Assembly: GCA_964599285.1 (NCBI GenBank)
Contig: CAZREI010000008.1
Span: forward strand, 1 to 45,020
Direction of reading: 5' to 3'
DNA: 45,020 bases
From: VGLO01 sp964599285
GTDB taxonomy: Bacteria; Patescibacteriota; Minisyncoccia; Minisyncoccales; Staskawiczbacteraceae
This document shows, piece after piece, positions 1 through 8,216 of the stretch. Within the stretch, counting starts at the first letter, position 1. The number at the start of each line of letters is the position of its first letter. The notes beneath the pieces are model-generated. The model was not told the origin of the DNA, made no database searches, and saw nothing but the letters and a program-made list of their open reading frames with translations. A program made the translations under genes and the position numbers.

Positions 1-1
1 G

Positions 2-54
2 AATGCCCCTTTGGCATAATGACCGTACGGTCATTATGCCAAAGGGGCATTTTT
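2..54 (+). terminator. Perfect 50-bp palindrome with T tract
   Basis: Positions 2-51 form a self-complementary palindrome centred on GTAC. Both arms carry ATGCCCC, TTTGGCATAATG and GACC, and TTTT follows. It fits a rho-independent terminator for a gene left of the window. Because it is symmetric it could act on either strand, but only the + side has the T run. Confidence 0.7.
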
Positions 55-170
55 GTGTGCTTAAAATTTAACAAATTTTTAACCTGGCATCAGGTATGGT
101 TGGTGACAGAACGACTTGCTCGCATGCGGTAACGAGCTGATGCACAACAAAGAGTAATAATTTTAAAAGT

Positions 171-387
171 TCTTTGAATCACGAAATGCTTTCGACGAGA
201 CCGGCGAATTGGTTGCGACCAATTTCGCCAGGTCTGTAGGTATTTTCCCAAAATTTGGCGGGTGAAAATTCGATAGAATTTTTATGCTTAGCTACGCCTA
301 AGCATAAAAATTATTGCGGATTTTCAATCCAAATTTTGGGGAAAGACCCGAAACTTTGCTTTTCAAAAGGCATTTCTAATTCAAAGA
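171..387 (+). repeat. Structured element A (long nested hairpin)
   Basis: The outer arms are TCTTTGAATCACGAAATGC (171-189) and its near-complement at 370-387. Inside lie a hairpin at 197-235 (arms around ATTGGTTGCGACCAAT) and a long central stem. That stem contains CCAAAATTTGG-type arms, the conserved words GATAGAA and TTATTGCGGATTTT, and an apical stem ATGCTTAG/CTAAGCAT. Related elements lie at 31679-31847 (reverse complement) and 44779-44985. They share the words and the fold while the stem sequences differ. No ORF is present. It may be a structured RNA or a non-autonomous mobile hairpin. Confidence 0.75.
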
Positions 388-397
388 AAAAGGATGG

Positions 398-447
398 TTT
401 GCAAAAACTGTCAGAGCTTCAAGGTCGACGGTGACAGTATTTGCAAA
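398..447. repeat. Hairpin with 16-bp arms
   Basis: TTTGCAAAAACTGTCA at 398-413 pairs with TGACAGTATTTGCAAA at 432-447, with one mismatch. There is no T run, so it is not an obvious terminator. It sits between element A and the GTCATTGCGAG palindrome upstream of the first surface gene. Apart from these hairpins I see nothing in 53-170 or 448-498. Confidence 0.6.
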
Positions 448-498
448 TCAAATAATAAAGAATAAAGAATGTTGAAGTTACTGAAAGAATTTTTTCTT

Positions 499-592
499 TC
501 GTCATTGCGAGGTACACCGAAGCAATCTTAATTTGTTAGATAGATTGCCACGTTGCGGCTCGGAACGCTTAGCGTTCCTCGCAATGACGTCG
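499..592. repeat. GTCATTGCGAG palindrome, copy 1
   Basis: It starts CGTCATTGCGAGG, continues with GAAGCAATCTTAA and GATTGCCACG, and ends CCTCGCAATGACG, so the two ends are complementary. An inner hairpin GGAACGC/GCGTTCC lies at 560-578. It is one of at least ten copies of this palindromic family in the window and lies just before the start of the surface gene at 623. Confidence 0.85.
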
Positions 593-622
593 AAAAAAGA
601 TTTGGTAATTTTAAAAAAAACC

Positions 623-2290
623 ATGACTACACATATTAAGCACATCGCCACAAAGTTGGTAACGTCGTCGGTCGTTATCCTTGCTCTGGCAGTCGCCTCA
701 TACGCTTCAGCCGATTTTTCCGCGGTCAACCACAACACGGGATTTAATTCCACCGACACCGTCAGCGCCACCGGATCCAACGTATTTTCCCAATCCAATT
801 CCAATTCCCAGTCCCTGACCAATTCCACCTCCGCCTCCACCGATACCGGCAACAACCAATCTAACGCCAACACCGGCAGCGGCACCACCATGTCCGGTCT
901 TTTGAATATTTTGGGATTGTTTGCTAATGATTTAAACCTGAACCTTTCCAACCAGTCCAATAGCTGGTGGATGGGAAGCTTCAGTTCTACCAACGACACC
1001 ACGGGGGCCCAATCCAACGATAACGCCAATGCCACCTTCAATAGTTCCGTGGGCGTTTCTGATTCCAACAAAGCCACGCTGGATAACTCCATCAGCATCA
1101 GCGGCAACACCGGCAGCAACCAGGCCAACAGCAACACCGGTAGTGGCAAGGATACCAGCGGCGGAGCTATTGCCTTTTTGAGCGAAATTAACACCGCCAA
1201 CGGCAATGGGTTTGAGGCAACTGGAATGGTAAATTCCTTCTTTATCGGCATGTCGAAAAATATGACCACCGGATTTTCTTCCACGGATAACGCCAACACG
1301 TCGGTCAACAATAGTGTGGGAATTTCGGCCACCAACAACGCCGACTTTACCAACGGCATCAGTGTTGCCCTGGATACCGGCAACAACCAAGCCAATGCTA
1401 ACACTGGCAGCGGTACGGTAAGTGGAGGAACCGCCGCGGGCTTGGCCACCATTATCAATGATGCTAACGCCAACGACGCTTTAATTACGTTGTCGGGTAA
1501 CACATCCAGTTCATTGGGCGGAAGCAATACCATAACCGGAGCAAATTCCAGCAACAACGCTTCCAGCACCGTCAACAATTCAGCGGGTATTACCAGCAAC
1601 AATAGCGCTTCGTTGGATAACAGTGCTTCGGTCAGCGCTTCCAGCGGAGATAATTCAGCTAGTACCAACACCGGTAATGGCAATGTAAGTTCGGGGGGAG
1701 CTTCCGGCAACGTGTTGATTGACAACGGCAGCGGATTAAACAGCAACAGTACCGACATCACCTTTAATACCGGATCTGTTGCGGCCACCACCGGAAACAC
1801 AACCACCGGATTTTCATCCACCAACAACGCCAGCGCGAACCTTAACAACACCGTAAAAGCGTCCAATACCAACGACGCATCGGTTACCAACGACGCAGCC
1901 GTTGCCGCCTCCAGCGGAGACAACCATGCTGATAGTAACACCGGGTCGGGTTCGGCAATGTCCGGATCGGCCAACGGAACCACCGCTATCATTAACGATC
2001 TTAACGATAACGAAACCAGCATTAATTGGGCGTCTGCCGGTTCTCTGAGCGCGACCAACAACACCACCGGTGCCAACTCCACCAACAACGCTTCCAGCAC
2101 GGTCAATAATTCGGTGGGCGTTGCCAATACCAATAATGCTACCCTCACCAACACCTCGGACATTTCCACCAACAGCGGCGGCAATACCAGTAGCTTCAAT
2201 ACGGGGTCCGGGTCAACAACCAGCGGCGGCTCATCGGTAACCTTTAGCACCTTGAATTCGTCAAACACCAATTCCACGACCATCCATTAG
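623..2290 (+). CDS. Secreted Asn/Ser/Thr-rich repeat surface protein
   Basis: The 555-aa product begins with a basic, hydrophobic segment ending ASYASA, a plausible signal peptide. I chose ATG 623 because an upstream in-frame start would add residues encoded by the palindromic repeat. The mature protein holds about six repeats of roughly 80-90 residues. Each has the pattern TGxxSTNNASxxVNNS, a run of alternating Asn/Thr/Ser, then NTGSG and a small hydrophobic stretch. This suggests an elongated beta-solenoid or fibre outside the cell. It has no visible membrane anchor, sortase motif or dockerin. The same repeat type occurs in the next gene, so the two are probably paralogous surface components. 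The function is unknown, and strong compositional bias limits family assignment. Confidence 0.85.
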   Translation: MTTHIKHIATKLVTSSVVILALAVASYASADFSAVNHNTGFNSTDTVSATGSNVFSQSNSNSQSLTNSTSASTDTGNNQSNANTGSGTTMSGLLNILGLFANDLNLNLSNQSNSWWMGSFSSTNDTTGAQSNDNANATFNSSVGVSDSNKATLDNSISISGNTGSNQANSNTGSGKDTSGGAIAFLSEINTANGNGFEATGMVNSFFIGMSKNMTTGFSSTDNANTSVNNSVGISATNNADFTNGISVALDTGNNQANANTGSGTVSGGTAAGLATIINDANANDALITLSGNTSSSLGGSNTITGANSSNNASSTVNNSAGITSNNSASLDNSASVSASSGDNSASTNTGNGNVSSGGASGNVLIDNGSGLNSNSTDITFNTGSVAATTGNTTTGFSSTNNASANLNNTVKASNTNDASVTNDAAVAASSGDNHADSNTGSGSAMSGSANGTTAIINDLNDNETSINWASAGSLSATNNTTGANSTNNASSTVNNSVGVANTNNATLTNTSDISTNSGGNTSSFNTGSGSTTSGGSSVTFSTLNSSNTNSTTIH

Positions 2291-2328
2291 GACAAGGGTG
2301 GGACAATCTATGGGAACGATAGGACAAA

Positions 2329-2396
2329 GGAATCCAAGCTTCGGCTTGGATTCCGCCGCGGCAACATTATTTTTTATAGAATGTTGCCGCGGCGGA
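2329..2396. repeat. Two tandem hairpins between the surface genes
   Basis: GGAATCCAAGC/GCTTGGATTCC closes on a TTCG loop (2329-2354). It overlaps a second stem, TTCCGCCGCGGCAACATT paired with AATGTTGCCGCGGCGGAA (2351-2396). Neither is followed by a T run. The function is unknown; it could stabilise or process the mRNA between the two surface genes. Confidence 0.7.
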
Positions 2397-2502
2397 ACAG
2401 CCTCTAAAATATCTCTAAAATAGTCTAAAGAGCCGAACCAAAACTCTTGCCGAAAAATATAGAAGCATGCAGTTTTGTGCCAGCTCTTTGGCTTTCATAT
2501 CT

Positions 2503-5500
2503 ATGCCAAAACCCCTTAAAAGATATCTGAAAAAAGGATCTGTTTTTGGGTTAAAACTTTTTGTCCTTCTTTCGGTTGTCGCTTATTCGTTCGGTCCTGC
2601 GGCGGTGCGGGTGGCCAAGGCTGACGATTCGGTTACGTCGGGCGACGCATCATCTGCAACTGCTTCCGGCAGCCAGGAAGTAACCGTAACTCCAACGCCT
2701 TCGCCCCTGCCCTCGCCTTCCGATCAAGTGTTTGCGTCGCCGGAAGCTTCGCCGACGGATCCGAACTCGCCAAGTCCGTCGCCAGCCGACGCGCCCAGTC
2801 CTTCCGTAGCCCCATCTTCAAGTTCGGCCGCGTCCGCATCCCCATCGGTTACTCCAAGCGCCAGTCCGTCGCCAACCTCCGATGCTTCGGCCGCTCCATC
2901 TTCAAGTCCGGCGCCCGATGCAGCGCCAACTCCGGTGCCTCAAAGCCTAGCTCCGGGGGACCCCAGTGCCAGCAACACAACCACCGGCAGCGACTCTACC
3001 AACACCAGCCAAACCACGGTCAACAACCAAACCAACGTTACCAATCAAAATGAAGCCCTTACTCAAACCAACGCTTCGCTCCAGGCTAATACCGGCAGCA
3101 ACGTGGCAAGTTTCAATACCGGGTCGGGAATCATTACTACCCAACGAGCTCAGGGCAGGGGAGAATTGCTCAACATCATCAACAAAAACGTGGTCAATGT
3201 TGACCCTTCAGCCGCCGGACCCGACAACGCTCAAAACCAAAGCACCGGTGCCAATTCCCAAAACCAATCAACGGTGGATATTTCTAATCAAACGGTGGTC
3301 AAAAATATTAATAGCTCCAACACTCAAAACCAGGTTTCAGCCACGGTTTCTTCCGGAAAAAATACTGCCAACGACAACACGGGACATGGCATGATTCTGA
3401 CCGGCCAGGCTGACTTGGGTCTGCACGTCCTGTCGCTGGCCAACACGAATTTTACCAATGTTCAAAACTTAAACGCCGATTTTCAAAACGTTTTTGGCGA
3501 CTACTCGGGCAACATGGATTTTGCCGCCGCCGCCCAAGGCACACCTCAACTTTCACAATTGCTGGTTAACGCCGGCAACAGCCACACCGGCGCTGGATCG
3601 CAAAATACTTCTATTGTAAACGTTAACAACAGCACGTCGGTGTCCAACAATAATTCGGGAAATTTGGCCAACGTTATTTCAGCCAACGTGGTCAGCGGCC
3701 AAAACCATGCCAACTACAACACCGGAACCGGATCAGTGGCTTCGGGCAATGCTAACGCGTCGGTTAACGTGCTTAACTTTTTAAACGCCAACATTACCGC
3801 CGGCAACTTCTGGCTTAAGTCCTTAAACGTTTTTGGCAACTGGAACGGCAACATCACCTTGCCCCAAATGCCAGCTCCCAATTTGACGGTAACGCCTTTG
3901 CAAAGTTCTACCACTGGCGCCAACAGCCAAACGGGCGATGGCTCCACCAACACTGCTACTACCCAAACCCAAAACCAACTTGATGTTCAAAACCAAAACG
4001 CCGCCCACATTGCCACCCACTTTTCCACCACGGCCGACACCGGCAACAACCAGACTTCCTACAACAACGGATCAGGCGTGGTCAGGTTTGGAAATTCCAA
4101 CGCCAAAACCAACACGGCCAACGTTTCAGATTTAAATATTACGGGCGACTCCTGGTGGATTATCATCGTCAATAAATTCGGCAACTGGTCGGGAACGACA
4201 CTTGGCTCGCCGGCTGATATGGTGGTCAATGCCAATTCCGCTTCCACCGTTTTGTCCCCGCAAAATAGCGGCCTGACGGTTCACAATGATTCCACTGGTC
4301 AGGGTTCTTACAACGACGCGGCCGCCAACGCTCAAAATTCCACCAGTATTTTAAACCAAAACCAGGCTACCATTTCTAACGATGTGTCGGTCTTTGCCAT
4401 CACCGGTCAAAACGAAGCGCAATACAACGGGGGACACGGCTACATTGATACGGGCGACGTCAAAAGCGGCATCAACGCGGTCAACCTTGCTAACGTCAAC
4501 GTGAATGTGGGAAACGTTTTGATCGGCGTGGTCAACGTGTTTGGCGATTGGTCGGGCAACATTGTTTTCAACACGCCCGGAGTCAGCCAAAATACTTCGG
4601 TCAATGTGGCGGGGCAGGGCGGGCAGACTTCGGTTTCTTCCAACAGCGGCACCGGATCGGGTTCTTCCAACACAGCTTCTTCAACCACCAACAGCACCAC
4701 CAACATTGCCAACACCAACAGTTCAACTACCAATAGCACCATTTCCGCCACATCTTCCAGTGGACAAAATCAGGCAAATTATAATACCGGGTCGGGCATC
4801 GTCACCACGGGACTTGCTTCTATTAGTACCGGCATCACCAACCAGGCCAATACCAATACGGTTAACGCTGGCGGGACGGGGTGTGCTGGCAGCTCGTCAG
4901 GCAACAATACCAGTACCGGCGCTGGTTCTACCAATACTTCCGGCACCAGCACCAATTGCACAACCAATATTAATAACACCAATAACGCGTCGTTTACCAC
5001 CAATGCCGCGCTCACCAATTCCACCGGTGGCAACGCGGCAAACTACAACACGGGCAACGGCGTAGTGGATACCAGCTGGGTCAACACTTTTGTCCAACTT
5101 TACAACCAAAGCAACGACAACCACATCACGGTCGCGTCGGTGGAAGCGGCCATTGATTGCATGAGTACCGGAACGTGTTCTTCCTCGGGATCGGGAGGCT
5201 CTGGCGGATCAGGCGGTTCTGGCGGTAGCACGTCCGGCGGTGGTTCTACGGGATCAGGCGGATCGGGAAGTAGTGGCGGCGGAGGAGGCGGGGGCGGATC
5301 GGGATTGTCTGGCAGTTCAGGGACAAGTTCTGGTGGAGGCGGAGGAGGTTCAAGTAGTGGCGGCAGTTCAAGTGGCGGTAGTAGTTCGGGCGGATCAAGT
5401 AGTTCAGGAGGTGGGGGCGGGGGAGGCGTAGCCAACACGACATTAGTCAACGCGGGAGGAGCGGCTTTGGGCGGATGCTCGCCAAAGTTGCGGGGAGACG

Positions 5501-5697
5501 TTAACGGAGACTGCAAGGTGGACATTTACGACATTTCTATTATCTTGGCAAACTGGGGCAAAAAGTTTAGCAACAAAAAGGCCGACATCAATGCCGACGG
5601 CAAGGTGGATTTCAGGGATTTTTCCATCGTGCTGGGCGGCTGGACAAAACCAAAAGCCAACCTGGCGTCCAAAAATTCAACAACTTCTAATTTGTAA
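2503..5697 (+). CDS. Giant repeat surface protein with C-terminal dockerin
   Basis: About 1,064 aa. ATG 2503 is preferred over 2467 because it begins directly with a signal peptide (MPKPLKRYLKK, a hydrophobic core, then VAKA). A Pro/Ser/Ala-rich linker follows (roughly residues 60-155). Next come about seven Asn/Thr/Ser repeats of the TGxxSxN...NYNTGSG type, several ending in a VVNVFGDWSGNI-like motif. A long Gly/Ser stretch follows (roughly 895-985). The C-terminus carries two calcium-loop repeats, DVNGDCKVDIYDISIILANW and DINADGKVDFRDFSIVLGGW, the signature of a type I dockerin. The next gene encodes a membrane-anchored cohesin-like protein, its probable partner. I infer that this protein is secreted and docked on the cell surface. 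No Shine-Dalgarno is evident. Confidence 0.88.
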   Translation: MPKPLKRYLKKGSVFGLKLFVLLSVVAYSFGPAAVRVAKADDSVTSGDASSATASGSQEVTVTPTPSPLPSPSDQVFASPEASPTDPNSPSPSPADAPSPSVAPSSSSAASASPSVTPSASPSPTSDASAAPSSSPAPDAAPTPVPQSLAPGDPSASNTTTGSDSTNTSQTTVNNQTNVTNQNEALTQTNASLQANTGSNVASFNTGSGIITTQRAQGRGELLNIINKNVVNVDPSAAGPDNAQNQSTGANSQNQSTVDISNQTVVKNINSSNTQNQVSATVSSGKNTANDNTGHGMILTGQADLGLHVLSLANTNFTNVQNLNADFQNVFGDYSGNMDFAAAAQGTPQLSQLLVNAGNSHTGAGSQNTSIVNVNNSTSVSNNNSGNLANVISANVVSGQNHANYNTGTGSVASGNANASVNVLNFLNANITAGNFWLKSLNVFGNWNGNITLPQMPAPNLTVTPLQSSTTGANSQTGDGSTNTATTQTQNQLDVQNQNAAHIATHFSTTADTGNNQTSYNNGSGVVRFGNSNAKTNTANVSDLNITGDSWWIIIVNKFGNWSGTTLGSPADMVVNANSASTVLSPQNSGLTVHNDSTGQGSYNDAAANAQNSTSILNQNQATISNDVSVFAITGQNEAQYNGGHGYIDTGDVKSGINAVNLANVNVNVGNVLIGVVNVFGDWSGNIVFNTPGVSQNTSVNVAGQGGQTSVSSNSGTGSGSSNTASSTTNSTTNIANTNSSTTNSTISATSSSGQNQANYNTGSGIVTTGLASISTGITNQANTNTVNAGGTGCAGSSSGNNTSTGAGSTNTSGTSTNCTTNINNTNNASFTTNAALTNSTGGNAANYNTGNGVVDTSWVNTFVQLYNQSNDNHITVASVEAAIDCMSTGTCSSSGSGGSGGSGGSGGSTSGGGSTGSGGSGSSGGGGGGGGSGLSGSSGTSSGGGGGGSSSGGSSSGGSSSGGSSSSGGGGGGGVANTTLVNAGGAALGGCSPKLRGDVNGDCKVDIYDISIILANWGKKFSNKKADINADGKVDFRDFSIVLGGWTKPKANLASKNSTTSNL

Positions 5698-5712
5698 TTC
5701 TTAATAATATCT

Positions 5713-6432
5713 ATGAAAAAAATATTACTCTTAGCTTCGGTCGCTGTTGCTTTGCTGATGTCCTGTGTCACGTTGGCCGCTTCAAGCGCATCGTTGCAAT
5801 TTAGTGGTGCTCAAAGCACTTACACCCTTAGCCAGCATGTCATTGTCAACGTGCTGGTCAATCCCAACGGCGCTACCTATGACACCGTTCGGACCGACAT
5901 CACGTTTCCGGCCAATCTTCTGTCAGTCCAGCGCGTCGCTATCAATCCCGCTTTTTCCATCGCCTCACCGGAAAATAGTTACAACAATGACCTTGGCACC
6001 ATTTCTTATGGAGCCGGTATTCCGGGCGGCAATGATAAACCAGCCACCTTTGCCACCATCACCTTTGGCATCAAAAAAACTGGTAACGCGACGGTAACGA
6101 TAGACCCGGCGTCGCTAGTGCTTGCCAACGGCGAAAATATATTTTCCGGCAAGAGCTCTCAAATTTCTTTTAACATTATTCCTGGAGGTAAGCCAACTTC
6201 AAGTGTCATGGCCGCCGCCTTGCCATCAGCCAGTCCCACGCCTTCGCCTTCTGCCACTGACCAAGAAGCCCTTGCCGCGGCAGCTATTCCCATTGTTAAC
6301 GCTACGCCGGCAAACAGCAACGCGATCCTGTGGGGCCTGGCGCCCTGGATTCTGGGATTTTTGGCACTGCTGGCAATCCTGTGGCTGATATTTTCGCGCA
6401 ATAAAAAATCTGAAAAATCTCAAAAGCCATGA
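5713..6432 (+). CDS. Membrane-anchored cohesin-domain protein
   Basis: The 239-aa product has a signal peptide (MKKILLLASVAVALLMSCV) and one beta-sandwich domain at about residues 24-155. Its pattern (hydrophobic strands, YDTVRTDITFPANLLSV, LGTISYGAG, FATITFGIKKTG) resembles cohesin domains. A Ser/Pro/Thr/Ala linker and a C-terminal transmembrane helix (WILGFLALLAILWLIF) with a basic tail complete it. It lies 15 bp after the dockerin gene and overlaps the next gene by ATGA, so the three are probably one transcript. In the family, cohesins bind dockerins through calcium-dependent interfaces; I infer it tethers the preceding repeat protein. A related bacterial Ig-like domain is the main alternative. 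Confidence 0.82.
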   Translation: MKKILLLASVAVALLMSCVTLAASSASLQFSGAQSTYTLSQHVIVNVLVNPNGATYDTVRTDITFPANLLSVQRVAINPAFSIASPENSYNNDLGTISYGAGIPGGNDKPATFATITFGIKKTGNATVTIDPASLVLANGENIFSGKSSQISFNIIPGGKPTSSVMAAALPSASPTPSPSATDQEALAAAAIPIVNATPANSNAILWGLAPWILGFLALLAILWLIFSRNKKSEKSQKP

Positions 6433-7430
6433 CCAAACATCTTACCATTTTAAGCGCGCTGGCGATGGCATCATTGGCAATGCTGGTAATCGCGCCGCTT
6501 GTCCATGCTCAAGATTCGGGTAGCATTATGGTTCAGCCCTCAACGGAAAATATTTCGGTTAGCGCTGGGCAATCGTTAAAAAAATCTTTGCTCATCGTTA
6601 ATTCGGGCCCAACGTCAGCCAGCTTGAAAATTTTTGTCAAAGACGCCAAAACCGTTGACCAAACCGGCAAGGTTTCCCTGTACATTGCCAACAATTTGCA
6701 ATCGGCGCTCAACTGGTTGGTTCCTCAATACACCTTGCTTACCATTCCCGGATTAAGTTCGGCGCGCATGGATTACCTGGTGGCTCCGACTGCCGCCATG
6801 GCCGCGGGAGGATACGCGGGCGCCATCAGTTTTCAGCGCTACGATCTGGCTACCAAAAAAGTTACGGGCGACGCCTTTGGCATCTTGGTGTATCTGAATG
6901 TCCTGGGCAAAGGGATTACCACCGGTGGCAGTATTAGTTCGTTTGCGACGCCCTTGTTTCAGTATCGGGATCCGGCGGTCTTTTCCTTTGCCATAAAAAA
7001 CGATGGCAACTCCAACCTTTTGCTGGCAGGGACCATTGCTTTTAAGGATGTGTTCGGTAGGCAGGCCGGGCAGTTTGATTCGGGTCAGTTAGAAATTACT
7101 CCTGGCGCTACTCGCCGCTTTGATTTTTCTTGGAAAGACGCGCCACTGTTTGGATTGTATAAAGGTCAGGTAACGCTCACCGATGCTCTGCGAAAAGACC
7201 ACGTGGTTTCCGGTTCAACCTGGTTTTTATTTTTGCCCTGGCAGTATTTGTTACCTGCTGTATTAGTGCTGGCGGCGCTGATAGGGTTTGTTTTATGGAA
7301 CCGACGGCGCCGGGTTTTGCGAAAAGATGTGGTGGCGTTATCATCGTCCGGTGTCCAGGTTCCCGTGCCGGTAGAAAGTCATAGCGCTGTCCCCAGCCGT
7401 CCAACAAAACCAAAAAAACCAAAAACCTGA
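6429..7430 (+). CDS. DUF916-like membrane-anchored surface protein
   Basis: The 333-aa product starts within the preceding stop codon (ATGA overlap). It has a signal peptide ending LVHAQ, then an extracellular region at about residues 30-265. That region reads SIMVQPSTENISVSAGQS, followed by strands, MDYLVAPTAAMAAGGYAGAI and a second sandwich domain. A transmembrane helix lies near residues 270-292, with a basic cytoplasmic tail. The arrangement resembles DUF916 proteins, which in Firmicutes help hold WxL proteins on the cell wall. In this context it may support the cohesin/dockerin surface complex, which is an inference from position. Family resemblance is moderate; the topology is clear. 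Confidence 0.72.
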   Translation: MTKHLTILSALAMASLAMLVIAPLVHAQDSGSIMVQPSTENISVSAGQSLKKSLLIVNSGPTSASLKIFVKDAKTVDQTGKVSLYIANNLQSALNWLVPQYTLLTIPGLSSARMDYLVAPTAAMAAGGYAGAISFQRYDLATKKVTGDAFGILVYLNVLGKGITTGGSISSFATPLFQYRDPAVFSFAIKNDGNSNLLLAGTIAFKDVFGRQAGQFDSGQLEITPGATRRFDFSWKDAPLFGLYKGQVTLTDALRKDHVVSGSTWFLFLPWQYLLPAVLVLAALIGFVLWNRRRRVLRKDVVALSSSGVQVPVPVESHSAVPSRPTKPKKPKT

Positions 7431-7477
7431 TTTTATTATGCGACACAGAGAAGGGTGTTTTTCATAGTTCGGGCGCT

Positions 7478-7561
7478 CACATTCGCATGGGCATATTCGC
7501 ATACCCAAAAATTTCTCGCATCGGCGGAAATTTTTGGTTATGCTATTCGCATGCCATGCCT
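7478..7561. repeat. Junction palindrome upstream of the gene at 7597
   Basis: The arms contain CATTCGCATGGGCAT, ATTCGCATACCCAAAAATTT on the left and AAATTTTTGGTTATGC, TATTCGCATGCCATGCC on the right. It fills the spacer between the DUF916-like gene and the next promoter. It is made of repeated words (ATTCGCAT), like the other junction palindromes here. Confidence 0.7.
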
Positions 7562-7590
7562 TGACACGGTGGTTTGGTTTTTCATATAAT
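7561..7590 (+). promoter_or_regulatory. Sigma70-type promoter, apparently leaderless
   Basis: TTGACA at 7561-7566 and TATAAT at 7585-7590 are separated by 18 bp. The start codon is at 7597, 6 bp past the -10 box, where transcription would begin. This predicts an mRNA with little or no 5' leader. Confidence 0.75.
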
Positions 7591-7596
7591 AGACGC

Positions 7597-8214
7597 ATGA
7601 ATACATTATTTTCACCAAAGTTGCGCATCGTCGGAGCTTCTGTTTTGGCAGTGGCTTTTTTATTTTCCGCTTCCGCCGCGCTGGCGGCTTCGCCAAAACA
7701 TACTGGCCTCCAAAATTCGCCTGGGCCATCGGGTTTGCCATTGGCAAGGGCAAGCGCCGGCAAACTGAAAGCTTGTCAGGCTCGGGAAAACGGTATTAAA
7801 AACCGCTCATCCCATTTGACTGACCTGGCCAGCACCATGGAAAGCCATTTTGACGCGATAGTAAAACGTGTCCAGGATTATTATACTCAAACCGTAGTGC
7901 CATCGGGCAAAACGTTGCCTAATTACGATGCTTTGCTTTCTGACATTCAAACCAAAAAGACTGCAATTCAAACTGCTCTTACTAAAGCCCAAACCGACCT
8001 TAACGCTTTTTCTTGCACGGCCGCAAACCCAAAAACGGCACTATCGGGATTTAATCAAAACATGCAATCGGTCAAGCAGGCGCTTAAAAATTACCGCACC
8101 TCCATTAAAAATTTGATCGTCGCGGTGCATTCGTTGGCCGGCGAAAATAATAGTAACGAGCATCCCAATGTTTCCGTTTCCCCAGAACCGGAACATAGCG
8201 GAGAGCAACAATAA
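7597..8214 (+). CDS. Secreted helical protein of unknown function
   Basis: The 205-aa product has a signal peptide ending SAALA. A short Pro/Gly-rich segment is followed by a mostly helical region (about residues 50-185) with heptad-like spacing: ACQARENGIKNRSSHL, MESHFDAIVKRVQDYY and TKKTAIQTALTKAQTDL. Two cysteines (in KACQAR and FSCTAA) could form a disulfide outside the cell. The start at 7597 is chosen because it directly follows a strong promoter; a farther-upstream in-frame start would precede the -10 box. It is followed 2 bp later by the peptidase gene. I recognise no family beyond a periplasmic or surface coiled-coil. Confidence 0.8.
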   Translation: MNTLFSPKLRIVGASVLAVAFLFSASAALAASPKHTGLQNSPGPSGLPLARASAGKLKACQARENGIKNRSSHLTDLASTMESHFDAIVKRVQDYYTQTVVPSGKTLPNYDALLSDIQTKKTAIQTALTKAQTDLNAFSCTAANPKTALSGFNQNMQSVKQALKNYRTSIKNLIVAVHSLAGENNSNEHPNVSVSPEPEHSGEQQ

Positions 8215-8216
8215 CC

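Noticed and set aside
502..2283. Long - strand ORF opposite the first surface gene
   Set aside because: Its Val/Leu/Ala-rich composition is what the antisense of an Asn/Thr/Ser repeat gene gives. The + strand frame has a signal peptide and regular repeats.
2640..5450. Repeats in the surface genes as a CRISPR or tandem DNA array
   Set aside because: The repeats are protein-level, with variable DNA and no constant spacer length.
5100..5525. - strand Pro-rich ORF
   Set aside because: It is the antisense of the Gly/Ser stretch of the dockerin protein, with no start signal or family motif.
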